From: Desulfovibrio sp. | GTDB lineage: Bacteria > Desulfobacterota > Desulfovibrionia > Desulfovibrionales > Desulfovibrionaceae | Reading direction: 5' to 3' | Assembly: GCA_031288535.1 (NCBI GenBank) | Contig: JAITRF010000085.1 | Location: 1 to 32,565 of the forward strand | DNA length: 32,565 nucleotides | Shown: positions 1-6,104 of the stretch, one piece after another | Numbering within the stretch: the stretch's first letter is position 1 | How the letters are laid out: every line of letters begins with the position of its first letter | The notes under the pieces: generated by a model | The model's database searches: none | Seen by the model: the letters and a program-made list of their open reading frames with translations, nothing else | What the model was told of the DNA's origin: nothing | Translations under genes and position numbers: made by a program

Positions 1-943
1 CGGCTTTGGGGCAGCGCGGATGAAAAGCGCAGCCTCCTGGCCGTTCCCAGAGGCTGGGCACTGTGCCCGGTATGGCAGCGAGCCGTTTTTTGCGCTCCGC
101 GTTTTTGGGCCGGGACCGCAACAGCCCCAAGGTATATGGATGGGCCGGGGCGGAGAGGATTGCCCCGGCGCTTCCCTGTTCCACAATGCGTCCGGCGTAC
201 ATGATGGCCACCTCGTCCGCCATCTGTTCGACTATGCCCAGGTTATGGGTGATGAGCAGAAGGGCGCTGCCGGAATTTTCAAGCAGATCGCGCATAAGTT
301 CCAGAATTTGCTTTTGCACGGTCACATCCAGGGCTGTCGTCGGCTCGTCCGCAATCAAAAGCTCCGGGTTCGGGAGCATGGCCATGCCGATCATGACGCG
401 CTGGCGCATTCCCCCGCTCATCTGGTGCGGGAAATCGCGCACTCTGGAGCGTCCGTCGGCGATGCCCACCCGCTCCAGCATGTCCGCCGCCGCCTTAAGC
501 GCCTGATCGGCATCCATGCCCCGATGCAGGCGCAGAGCTTCGCCCATCTGCTCACCGACGCGCAGCACCGGGTTGAGCGAAGTCATAGGATCCTGAAATA
601 TCATGCCGATCCGGCCGCCCCGGATGCAGCGCAGTTCCTTTTCCGGCAGGACGGTCAGATCTCGTCCGTCAAAAAAAACCGATCCCCCGAGCATCCTGGC
701 CGGCGGAACCGGGAGCAGGCGCAACAGGCTCAGCGCCGTCACGCTTTTCCCGCAGCCGGATTCTCCCACCAGGCAAAGGGTTTTCCCCCGTTCCAGGGTA
801 AAGCCTGCCCCGTCCACGGCGAGGCCGAGTTCGTCCGAGTAACCGTTGCGGGCAAAGCCGATTCGTAAATCCTGCGCCTCAAGGAGCGCTCCGGCGCAAG
901 CCGCGGGTCCAGAAACGGCGTTTTCCCTGTTCAGGCCGGGCAT
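1..943 (-). CDS. Oligopeptide/dipeptide-type ABC transporter ATP-binding protein (3' end outside window)
   Basis: About 314 residues are visible and the frame is still open at the window edge. I see Walker A GESGCGKS near residue 60, a Q-loop (IFQDPM) near 115, the signature MSGGMRQRV near 175, Walker B LLIADEPTTALD near 195 and the switch His in LLITHN near 230. After the ATPase core comes the C-terminal HPYT...GCAFHPRC segment typical of OppD/DppD (oligopeptide/dipeptide/nickel) ATPases, so it should energise a peptide or nickel importer from the cytoplasm. The ATG lies inside the 3' end of miaB (13 nt overlap, different frame), so it is probably translated from the miaB transcript; no strong Shine-Dalgarno is visible. 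The partner permeases would be beyond the edge. A family 5 solute-binding protein sits at 17566, but its link to this ATPase is unproven. Confidence 0.93.
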   Translation of the reverse strand, partial: MPGLNRENAVSGPAACAGALLEAQDLRIGFARNGYSDELGLAVDGAGFTLERGKTLCLVGESGCGKSVTALSLLRLLPVPPARMLGGSVFFDGRDLTVLPEKELRCIRGGRIGMIFQDPMTSLNPVLRVGEQMGEALRLHRGMDADQALKAAADMLERVGIADGRSRVRDFPHQMSGGMRQRVMIGMAMLPNPELLIADEPTTALDVTVQKQILELMRDLLENSGSALLLITHNLGIVEQMADEVAIMYAGRIVEQGSAGAILSAPAHPYTLGLLRSRPKNAERKKRLAAIPGTVPSLWERPGGCAFHPRCPKA

Positions 944-2472
944 GGAGGTCCGGCCTGCGCGCCTTTCAGCGAATGTTTCGCCGCCGCCTCTATGCGGACG
1001 GGCAGTACGGCCCCACGCCAGTCCTCCCCGGAAGGTCGGGATTTCGCCTCCAGCATGACATTGACTATAAAACCGTGCGGGGTGCGTCCGTGCCAGGATT
1101 CCCAGCCCTCAGCCGGCATGGAGCGCACCCCCGCACTGCGGTCTGAACCCGCGTCGGTGGCTGAAGGCGGCTTCGGCGCTTCGTCGCCGGGAGTCGCGCC
1201 CGGCTGCTTGTCACCTTCTGCCCTTTGCACGGCATTGGCGGACAGCAGGGTTTCCATGTGACTTCGGCCTTCGACCAGGATCAGGCTTTCCGTGCCGCAC
1301 AGGGACTGCAAACGGGCCTCACTGATTTTGTTCTGCAGTTCCTGCAGGATGGCGAGGCGTTCCAGGGCCTCGGGACGGCTCACCTGTTCCGGCATCCGCG
1401 CCGCCGCAGTCCGAGGTCTGTCCGAGTAAACAAAGGAAAAAGCCGCGGCAAACCCTATGTTTTCCACTGCGCGCAAAGTAGCGCGGAAATCATCGTCCGT
1501 CTCGCCGGGAAAGCCGACGATGAGATCCGTGGTCAGGGCTATGTCCGGCCTGGCCCTGCGCAGGCCGTCCGTGAGCTTGATATAACGGGCCAGGTCGTAG
1601 CGGCGGTTCATGGCTTTCAGAATGCTGTCCGAACCGGATTGCAGGGGCAGATGCAGCCTGGGACAGAGTTTGGGGTTGTCGCCGAACTGTTCTATGATCC
1701 CCGGGGCGAGGTCTTTGGGATGAGAAGTCACAAAACGCAGCCTTTGCAGGCCGGGCAAAGCGGAAACCTTGCGCAGCAGGGCGGAAAATCCGCCGCCGTC
1801 CCCCCTGTCCAGACCATAGGCGTTGACGTTCTGGCCGAGCAGGGTAATTTCGCGCGCGCCCTGATCGGTGAGAGCGGCGCATTCGCTTATGACCGCTTCC
1901 GGGGCGCGCGATTTCTGCCGCCCGCGCACAAAGGGGACGATGCAGTAAGAGCAGAAATTGTCGCAGCCCTGCATGATGTTCACAAAAGCGCAGGGCCGGG
2001 CGTTTTGCCTCCTGTCGGAGCGCGGCTGCGCAAGTGGACGTAGCGCGGGCCGCTCCTGGTATTCTTTTTTGAAATCAAGCAGGGTAATGCGCAGGGAAGG
2101 TTCGTCCGCCAGCCGGGAAATGGCGTCAGGAGCTTCGGCTATCCCGTCCCCGCCGAAGATGAGGCGCACCTGGGGAAAGCGTTTGGCGAGGTTCGCGCCT
2201 ATCTGCTGGGCCACGCAGCCGCCGACGCAGACCAGGACGTCCCTTTTGCCGTTTGCCTTGCAGTAATAGGCTATGCGCCCCAATTCCGAGTAAACTTTCT
2301 GTTCCGGCTTGTCCCGCACCGAGCAGGTGTTGAGGATGTGCACGCCGGCCTCGGCAAAGGATGTTTCCAGAAATCCTTTGGCGGCCAGAGCGCGGGCCAG
2401 CCAGGCGGAGTCCGCCGCGTTCATCTGGCAGCCGAATGTCTGGATGTGAAAAGTAGGAGAAACCGCGCCCAT
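931..2472 (-). CDS. miaB: tRNA-2-methylthio-N6-dimethylallyladenosine synthase MiaB
   Basis: Radical SAM methylthiotransferase that adds a methylthio group to i6A37 in tRNAs reading UNN codons. The N-terminal UPF0004 domain has cluster ligands C15 (FGCQMN), C50 (NTCSVRDKPEQ) and C86 (GGCVAQQ). The radical SAM CxxxCxxC motif CDNFCSYC is at 170-177, followed by FVRGRQKSR, LTLLGQNVNAYG-like and SHPKDL segments typical of MiaB. The C-terminal TRAM domain is split by about 45 residues of Pro/Asp/Ala-rich sequence (see findings), which makes the protein about 513 residues where the family is usually about 440-470. I chose ATG 2472 because the conserved FHIQTFGC follows directly; a TTG five codons upstream (2487) is possible. 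Neither start has a good ribosome site. The gene overlaps the ABC ATPase downstream. Confidence 0.95.
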   Translation of the reverse strand: MGAVSPTFHIQTFGCQMNAADSAWLARALAAKGFLETSFAEAGVHILNTCSVRDKPEQKVYSELGRIAYYCKANGKRDVLVCVGGCVAQQIGANLAKRFPQVRLIFGGDGIAEAPDAISRLADEPSLRITLLDFKKEYQERPALRPLAQPRSDRRQNARPCAFVNIMQGCDNFCSYCIVPFVRGRQKSRAPEAVISECAALTDQGAREITLLGQNVNAYGLDRGDGGGFSALLRKVSALPGLQRLRFVTSHPKDLAPGIIEQFGDNPKLCPRLHLPLQSGSDSILKAMNRRYDLARYIKLTDGLRRARPDIALTTDLIVGFPGETDDDFRATLRAVENIGFAAAFSFVYSDRPRTAAARMPEQVSRPEALERLAILQELQNKISEARLQSLCGTESLILVEGRSHMETLLSANAVQRAEGDKQPGATPGDEAPKPPSATDAGSDRSAGVRSMPAEGWESWHGRTPHGFIVNVMLEAKSRPSGEDWRGAVLPVRIEAAAKHSLKGAQAGPPCPA

Positions 2473-2505
2473 ATACGCATTGTGCAATATAACATTCAGA
2501 CCCGC

Positions 2506-2527
2506 CGCGCAAGCCGCGCGTTTTTTT
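2506..2527 (+). terminator. Weak terminator-like hairpin with T-run
   Basis: CGCGC - AAGCC - GCGCG followed by seven Ts lies between the divergently oriented miaB and tRNA-Pro. The stem is only 5 bp. It could stop plus-strand read-through running antisense to miaB, or simply be GC-rich chance. Confidence 0.3.
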
Positions 2528-2528
2528 C

Positions 2529-2557
2529 TTGCCGTATAAGGCGGCTTGGCTTATACA
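2529..2557 (+). promoter_or_regulatory. Sigma70 promoter of tRNA-Pro(CGG)
   Basis: TTGCCG at 2529-2534, a 17 nt spacer, and TATACA at 2552-2557. The -10 ends 11 nt before the first base of the mature tRNA, the right distance for a short 5' leader. Confidence 0.65.
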
Positions 2558-2568
2558 TGTCTGCGTGG

Positions 2569-2645
2569 CGGGATGTGGCTCAGTCTGGTAGAGCACAGCG
2601 TTCGGGACGCTGGGGCCGGAGGTTCAAATCCTCTCATCCCGACCA
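2569..2645 (+). tRNA. tRNA-Pro (anticodon CGG)
   Basis: The 77 nt cloverleaf can be drawn completely. The acceptor stem CGGGATG pairs with CATCCCG. The D arm is GCTC...GAGC. The anticodon stem CAGCG/CGCTG holds the loop TTCGGGA, giving anticodon CGG (Pro, codon CCG). The T arm is GGAGG-TTCAAAT-CCTCT. CCA is encoded at 2643-2645. It has its own promoter and an intrinsic terminator, so it is a monocistronic tRNA unit. Confidence 0.97.
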
Positions 2646-2654
2646 GAAATTTCA

Positions 2655-2691
2655 GGGATTCGCGCTTGATTGCGCGGATCCCTCTTTTTTT
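2655..2691 (+). terminator. Intrinsic terminator of tRNA-Pro(CGG)
   Basis: GGGATTCGCGC, loop TTGATT, then GCGCGGATCCC: an 11 bp stem with one G-T pair, followed by CTCTTTTTTT (Ts at 2685-2691). It starts 10 nt after the tRNA CCA end. Confidence 0.9.
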
Positions 2692-2713
2692 GGCGCCTCG
2701 CTTGGGTACATAA

Positions 2714-2738
2714 GTGGCGCTCTACACAAACCGTTCTA
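2714..2738 (-). repeat. Terminal fragment of the structured intergenic repeat (copy I)
   Basis: On the minus strand it begins TAGAACGGTTTGTGTAGAGC. The first 11 bases are identical to the start of copy G (31320). The leading TAG is the stop codon of the ArsR-type gene. Only the outer end of the repeat is recognisable here. Confidence 0.5.
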
Positions 2739-3074
2739 AAGAAGTTCCGGAGGAACGCTTGCCGCCCTGTGCCGGGGCGGCCGCTGTCCCTCGCCCGGTC
2801 GGCATTCGTCCGTAAGGTAGTCTATCGCTTCGAGCATAAGGGTGATATTGGCCTTGTACCGCGTGTTGCGGCCTTCCCTGCTCATGTTGACAAGCCCGCT
2901 CTGCACCATGTTTTTTAAATGAAACGACAGGTTGCTTTTCGGTATTGACAGTTGACCGGCGATTTCTCCGGCCACCAGACCCTCCGGCGTATTCCGCGCC
3001 AGCAGGTGGAAGACGGCAAGCCTGGCTTCGGAGGCCAGGGCTTCAAAAATGGGGGCTGCTGTTTTGTATTCCAC
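2736..3074 (-). CDS. ArsR/SmtB-type winged-helix transcriptional regulator
   Basis: A 112-residue protein. Residues about 5-85 form an ArsR-like winged helix: a first helix with LASEARLAVFHLLARN, a helix-turn-helix GEIAGQLSIPKSNLSFHLKNM, then the wing VNMSREGRNTRYKANI. The metal-binding ELCVCDL box of ArsR/SmtB metal sensors is absent; the only Cys is near residue 91, so the signal is probably not a classical thiolate-bound metal. The C-terminal 25 residues (GEGQRPPRHR...) are basic and low in complexity and run into repeat-derived sequence that provides the stop. The start is GTG at 3074; an in-frame TGA two codons upstream excludes a longer form. No neighbour is obviously its target. Confidence 0.85.
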   Translation of the reverse strand: MEYKTAAPIFEALASEARLAVFHLLARNTPEGLVAGEIAGQLSIPKSNLSFHLKNMVQSGLVNMSREGRNTRYKANITLMLEAIDYLTDECRPGEGQRPPRHRAASVPPELL

Positions 3075-3261
3075 TTCTCAATTATTCACTTATGGAAATT
3101 TATATTTGAAATGGACGGGTCATCTGATGTGCGCATCAAAACGTAAATTTTCAAATGCGGGATTTGCTGGTCGCAAAGTGCTATTGCCGGCCGGCTTGCG
3201 CCGCGTTGCGGCGGCGGTCTTGCGGCTGGCGTACAGATTTCATGGGCCAGTCTGTAATTTT

Positions 3262-3338
3262 TGGTCGGAGCGAGAGGATTTGAACCTCCGACATCCTGCT
3301 CCCAAAGCAGGCGCGCTGCCAGGCTGCGCTACGCTCCG
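3262..3338 (-). tRNA. tRNA-Pro (anticodon TGG)
   Basis: Read on the minus strand, acceptor CGGAGCG pairs with CGCTCCG. The anticodon stem CCTGC/GCAGG holds TTTGGGA, giving anticodon TGG (Pro; reads CCA and, by wobble, other CCN). The T arm is GGAGG-TTCAAAT-CCTCT, the same sequence as in the tRNA-Pro at 2569. A and the encoded CCA occupy 3265-3262. Confidence 0.97.
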
Positions 3339-3359
3339 ATCCGCCGGGACGAAGTATAT

Positions 3360-3388
3360 ATTTTAGAACAAAAGCAGCCTGCGGGCAA
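3360..3388 (-). promoter_or_regulatory. Candidate sigma70 promoter of tRNA-Pro(TGG)
   Basis: On the minus strand TTGCCC (3388-3383), a 17 nt spacer and TAAAAT (3365-3360). The -10 ends 21 nt before the mature tRNA 5' end. The same TTGCC-type -35 with a 17 nt spacer precedes the other proline tRNA. Confidence 0.5.
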
Positions 3389-3445
3389 GACCGTTGCGTC
3401 GATCTCGCCGATGGCGCGGAGCGATGTCCGCGCCGCCGGCGCATT

Positions 3446-3574
3446 TAGAGCGGTTTACGCTTGAGATATCGCCTGACGGCGAAGCGAGTCCGCCTCTCGA
3501 CAATCTCGCGGCAGGGATTTGCAGGTAAATTTCCGCAAGAGCCGTTTATACATTTGCAAATTTCAAACCGCTCC
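3446..3574 (+). repeat. Structured intergenic repeat, copy A
   Basis: Starts TAGAGCGGTTTACGCTTGAG and ends AAACCGCTCC. The 5' half folds on itself (GACGGC...GTCCGCC core with flanking AGAT/ATCT). The 3' half is a hairpin with GAGCCGTTT pairing with AAACCGCTC. The central CGGCAGGGATTTGCAGG block is shared with copies B, C and D. An extra CGCTCTAAA at 3605-3613 is the exact inverse of TTTAGAGCG at 3444-3452, so an outer boundary at 3613 is possible. The copy lies between tRNA-Pro(TGG) and the 3' end of cobO. Confidence 0.85.
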
Positions 3575-3608
3575 AATCCGGAATGGATGGCTTGTAAGTC
3601 GGAACGCT

Positions 3609-4112
3609 CTAAAATTCTATCCCTTTCAGCGCCTTTTGGCCCTGGCGCAAGGGGTGTTTGAGCGGGACCACCTCCGTAATCAGGTCCGCCTCATTGCGCA
3701 GCCATTCCGGCAGACCGCGTCCCGTCAGCACCAGGTGCGCGCCGCGCTCCCGGGTTTTGGTGACAAGCGCCCGCAACTCCTCCTCAAGCAGCAAGCCGCT
3801 TCTCAGTGCGTACAAGGCTTCGTCAAGGACAAGCATATCGGCGTCGGGCAACTGTTCCTCCGCCCAGGCCAGCACGGAGAGGGCCGCCTGCCGGTGGCGC
3901 TCGTATTCGTCGTACTTGACGAAAAAGCCTGCTCCGCCGGCAAAAAAACGCGTTCCCAGAAGCTCGGACAGCGCCTTCTGCTCGCCCGCGCGCCCGCCGC
4001 GTTTCATAAACTGGGCAAAGGCCACGTCCAGACCCTGGCCGTGCGCCCGTAACGCCTGTCCCACCGCGGCAGAGGTTTTTCCCTTGCCGTCCCCCGTATA
4101 TACCAGGATCAT
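3609..4112 (-). CDS. cobO: Corrinoid adenosyltransferase (CobO/BtuR/CobA type)
   Basis: Transfers the 5'-deoxyadenosyl group of ATP to cob(I)alamin or cobinamide in coenzyme B12 synthesis or salvage, in the cytoplasm. The 167-residue protein starts MILVYTGDGKGKTSAA, with the P-loop GDGKGKTS at 7-14 typical of this family. It continues with the FMKRG segment, VLDEALYAL near 97 and VLTGRG near 128, and ends with HPLRQGQKALKGIEF. The family has about 170-200 residues; this form lacks the longer N-terminal extension of E. coli BtuR. The ribosome site before ATG 4112 is poor. The TAG stop is the beginning of the repeat-end sequence TAGAGCG. No other cob gene is adjacent. Confidence 0.93.
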   Translation of the reverse strand: MILVYTGDGKGKTSAAVGQALRAHGQGLDVAFAQFMKRGGRAGEQKALSELLGTRFFAGGAGFFVKYDEYERHRQAALSVLAWAEEQLPDADMLVLDEALYALRSGLLLEEELRALVTKTRERGAHLVLTGRGLPEWLRNEADLITEVVPLKHPLRQGQKALKGIEF

Positions 4113-4186
4113 GGAGATATCTTTGCCGGACGCATGCTTTCCTCATTTGGCGCTATTGCGCAAACACATTAAAATGTTTATCCTGA

Positions 4187-4311
4187 AGCAGGTTACGCTT
4201 GCCATTGTCGCTTAACGGCTAGGCAAGTCCGCCTTGCGACAATCTTGCGGCAGGAATTTGCAGGCAAATCCCCGCAGAGCGGTTTATACATTTTCAATGT
4301 CAAACCGCTCT
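4187..4311 (+). repeat. Structured intergenic repeat, copy B
   Basis: Aligns with copy A along its length (GGTTACGCTTG..., AAGTCCGCCTTGCGACAATC, TGCGGCAGGAATTTGCAGGC). The 5' hairpin pairs ATTGTCGC with GCGACAAT. The 3' hairpin pairs AGAGCGGTTT with AAACCGCTCT perfectly, plus ACATT/AATGT inside. The outer TAGAGC start is replaced by GAAGCAGGTT. Confidence 0.85.
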
Positions 4312-4581
4312 GGAAAACTGGTGAAGACTATTGCGCCTGCGCGCGCGAACGCACGCCCGCAAGCTATCTGCATGCGCGCTTTGGCAGGGAGCGGCCGGGC
4401 GTCGGAATATTTTCAAGTGGAAGCGCTCCGGGAATAATGCCGCCAGTGAGGTGTCACGTCTGTACTGTTGCAACCGGCGTTAAGACCGCAAAGCGAAAAC
4501 GTGGTTTTTACTTTGCTCACGCCGCCTGCTTGTGGTTGGCCTTGCAGGATTGCCATGGAAAATATTGTTTTTTTCAACAAG

Positions 4582-4610
4582 TTTACACTATTTTTGGCGG
4601 CTGGTACGCT
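4582..4610 (+). promoter_or_regulatory. Possible purM promoter
   Basis: TTTACA at 4582-4587, 17 nt spacer, TACGCT at 4605-4610. The -35 is a 5/6 match but the -10 is poor; an AT-rich stretch (CATATATTTTAAT) just downstream is an alternative -10. Confidence 0.3.
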
Positions 4611-4682
4611 GTTCTGCATATATTTTAATGTTGCAGAGTATCGGCGTCAGGGTAGACAGGTTGATTTGGAGGAATCTTTTAT

Positions 4683-5747
4683 ATGTCAGCGAACATTACC
4701 CGCCGGAGATCCAGAGCCTATGCCGAGGCCGGCGTCGATATCAGCGCCGCCAATGAGTTGGTCGGCAGAATCCGGTCCATCGCGGCAGAAACCCACACGC
4801 ACGGTATTTTGACCGATATAGGCGGTTTTGGCGGACTTTTCAAGCCGGATACGGAAAAAATTTCGGAGCCGGTACTCGCGGCCTCAACGGACGGGGTAGG
4901 CACCAAGCTCAAACTGGCCTTTGCCTGGTCCGGGCATGACGACATCGGAATAGACCTTGTGGCCATGAGCGTAAACGACATTTTGGTTCAAGGCGCCAAT
5001 CCGTTGTTCTTTTTGGATTATTTCGCAACCGGCAAACTCGATCCGGATCTGGCGGAGAGGGTCATAAAAGGCATAGCCACCGGATGTAAACAGGCCGGCT
5101 GCGTTCTGTTGGGCGGGGAAACCGCCGAAATGCCAGATATCTACAGCGAGGGCGAATACGATCTGGCCGGTTTCTGCGTCGGCATAGTCGGAAACGACAA
5201 AATTGTGGACGGCTCAAACGTCAAAGTGGGCGACGCCATCATCGGCATCGCCTCTTCCGGCCCGCACTCCAACGGTTTTTCCCTGATCCGCAAGATACTG
5301 AAGGAAAGCGGCCTGGAAAAGGACGATATTTTCCCCGGCACGCAGCAAACGGTCGGCGAGGTGCTTCTTGCCCCCACGATCATTTATGCCGAATGCATCC
5401 GCAATCTTATGCGCGACTTTACCCTTTGCGGCATGGCGCATATCACCGGCGGCGGATTTTACCAGAACATACCCAGGTCCCTACCCGGACAGGTCAAAGC
5501 GGTAATCAACTTTCAGTCTTGGATTATCCCGCCGGTTTTCCACTGGATCAAGGAGCAGGGCGGGCTGGATTGGCCGGATATGCTGCAGATTTTCAACTGC
5601 GGCATCGGTTTTGCGATCGTAGCCCACAAGGAGGACTGCGAGGAAATAATGCAGCGCATCCGCGCCCTGCAGCTCAGTTGCTTTGAGATAGGGTTTATCG
5701 AACACTTGGCGGACAAAAACGAGGAACAGGTCGAAGTGCTTTTCTGA
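4683..5747 (+). CDS. purM: Phosphoribosylformylglycinamidine cyclo-ligase (AIR synthetase)
   Basis: Closes the imidazole ring of FGAM with ATP to make AIR, step five of purine synthesis, in the cytoplasm. The 354 residues match the usual 340-350. Landmarks are YAEAGVDI near 13-20, DGVGTKLKLA at 70-79 (nucleotide/phosphate binding), SVNDILVQGANPLFFLDY near 100, the PurM signature GGETAEMPDIY near 140, SSGPHSNGFSLIRK near 190 and HITGGGFYQNIPR near 255. ATG 4683 is preceded by GGAGGAA at 4668-4674, which fixes the start. The gene stands alone between two intergenic repeats; no other pur gene is adjacent. Confidence 0.97.
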   Translation: MSANITRRRSRAYAEAGVDISAANELVGRIRSIAAETHTHGILTDIGGFGGLFKPDTEKISEPVLAASTDGVGTKLKLAFAWSGHDDIGIDLVAMSVNDILVQGANPLFFLDYFATGKLDPDLAERVIKGIATGCKQAGCVLLGGETAEMPDIYSEGEYDLAGFCVGIVGNDKIVDGSNVKVGDAIIGIASSGPHSNGFSLIRKILKESGLEKDDIFPGTQQTVGEVLLAPTIIYAECIRNLMRDFTLCGMAHITGGGFYQNIPRSLPGQVKAVINFQSWIIPPVFHWIKEQGGLDWPDMLQIFNCGIGFAIVAHKEDCEEIMQRIRALQLSCFEIGFIEHLADKNEEQVEVLF

Positions 5748-5822
5748 CGGCTCCCGGAAGAATGCCGCGCGCTTATTGTTTGAAAACGGCAAAGGCCATA
5801 GCTCACACAGACACTGGAAAAC

Positions 5823-5859
5823 ACCGGGGCGGGGCATAGCGCGGGTTTGCCCGCCCGGT
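5823..5859. terminator. Hairpin downstream of purM
   Basis: ACCGGGGCGGG pairs with CCCGCCCGGT across a GCATAGCGCGGGTTTG-type loop, with a single bulged G. No T-run follows, so it may be a transcript-end stabiliser or a Rho-assisted terminator rather than a canonical one. Confidence 0.4.
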
Positions 5860-5918
5860 TTGCAATTTCATGCCATGAGTGATATATAAAAAATATGGAC
5901 AGACCGCCTGTCCGCGCA

Positions 5919-6038
5919 TAGAGCGTTTTCGCTTGAGATGCCTGCTTTACGGGCGAAGTTCGCCTGCGGGCTCTCGCGGCAAGGATTTGCCCCGCAAATT
6001 CTTGCGGACCGTGTTGACATTCAAAGTTAACAGGTCCT
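5919..6038 (+). repeat. Structured intergenic repeat, copy C
   Basis: Begins TAGAGCGTTTTCGCTTGAGA. The 5' hairpin has GGGCGAAGTTCGCC at its tip and GAG/CTC at its base. The shared CTCGCGGCAAGGATTTGC block follows. The 3' hairpin is closed by GGACC (6006-6010) with GGTCC (6033-6037) and TGTT with AACA, a different sequence from the A, B and D stems but still paired. It sits directly upstream of the che operon. Confidence 0.85.
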
Positions 6039-6051
6039 GGGCAGCCGCCAG

Positions 6052-6079
6052 ATCGAAACTGCATGGATGCAGTTTCGAT
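6052..6079 (+). repeat. Perfect 13 bp inverted repeat before cheB
   Basis: ATCGAAACTGCAT, two-base centre GG, then ATGCAGTTTCGAT. It ends 13 nt before the cheB ribosome site (AAGGAG, 6093-6098). In RNA it would form a very stable hairpin just ahead of the initiation region; in DNA it is a candidate operator or cruciform. No T-run follows directly. Confidence 0.8.
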
Positions 6080-6104
6080 TTGAAATTCGAATAAGGAGTT
6101 TTTT

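Larger units (their letters stand above)
4113..4682. other. 570 bp intergenic region between cobO and purM
   Basis: Contains repeat copy B (4187-4311), then about 370 bp without a convincing gene. The open frames here cross the repeat and lack family resemblance or ribosome sites. A candidate purM promoter lies at 4582-4610. I see no known purine or cobalamin riboswitch landmarks. Confidence 0.6.

Noticed and set aside
20..868. Plus-strand open frame of 282 codons at the window start
   Set aside because: It is antisense to the ABC ATPase, which has all ATPase motifs on the minus strand. The plus-strand product has no family resemblance.
4245..4628. 127-codon plus-strand open frame between cobO and purM
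   Set aside because: It begins in repeat B and has no ribosome site or recognisable domain.
4313..4682. Possible purine riboswitch before purM
   Set aside because: I cannot draw the three-way junction with its conserved loops; only a weak promoter is supported.
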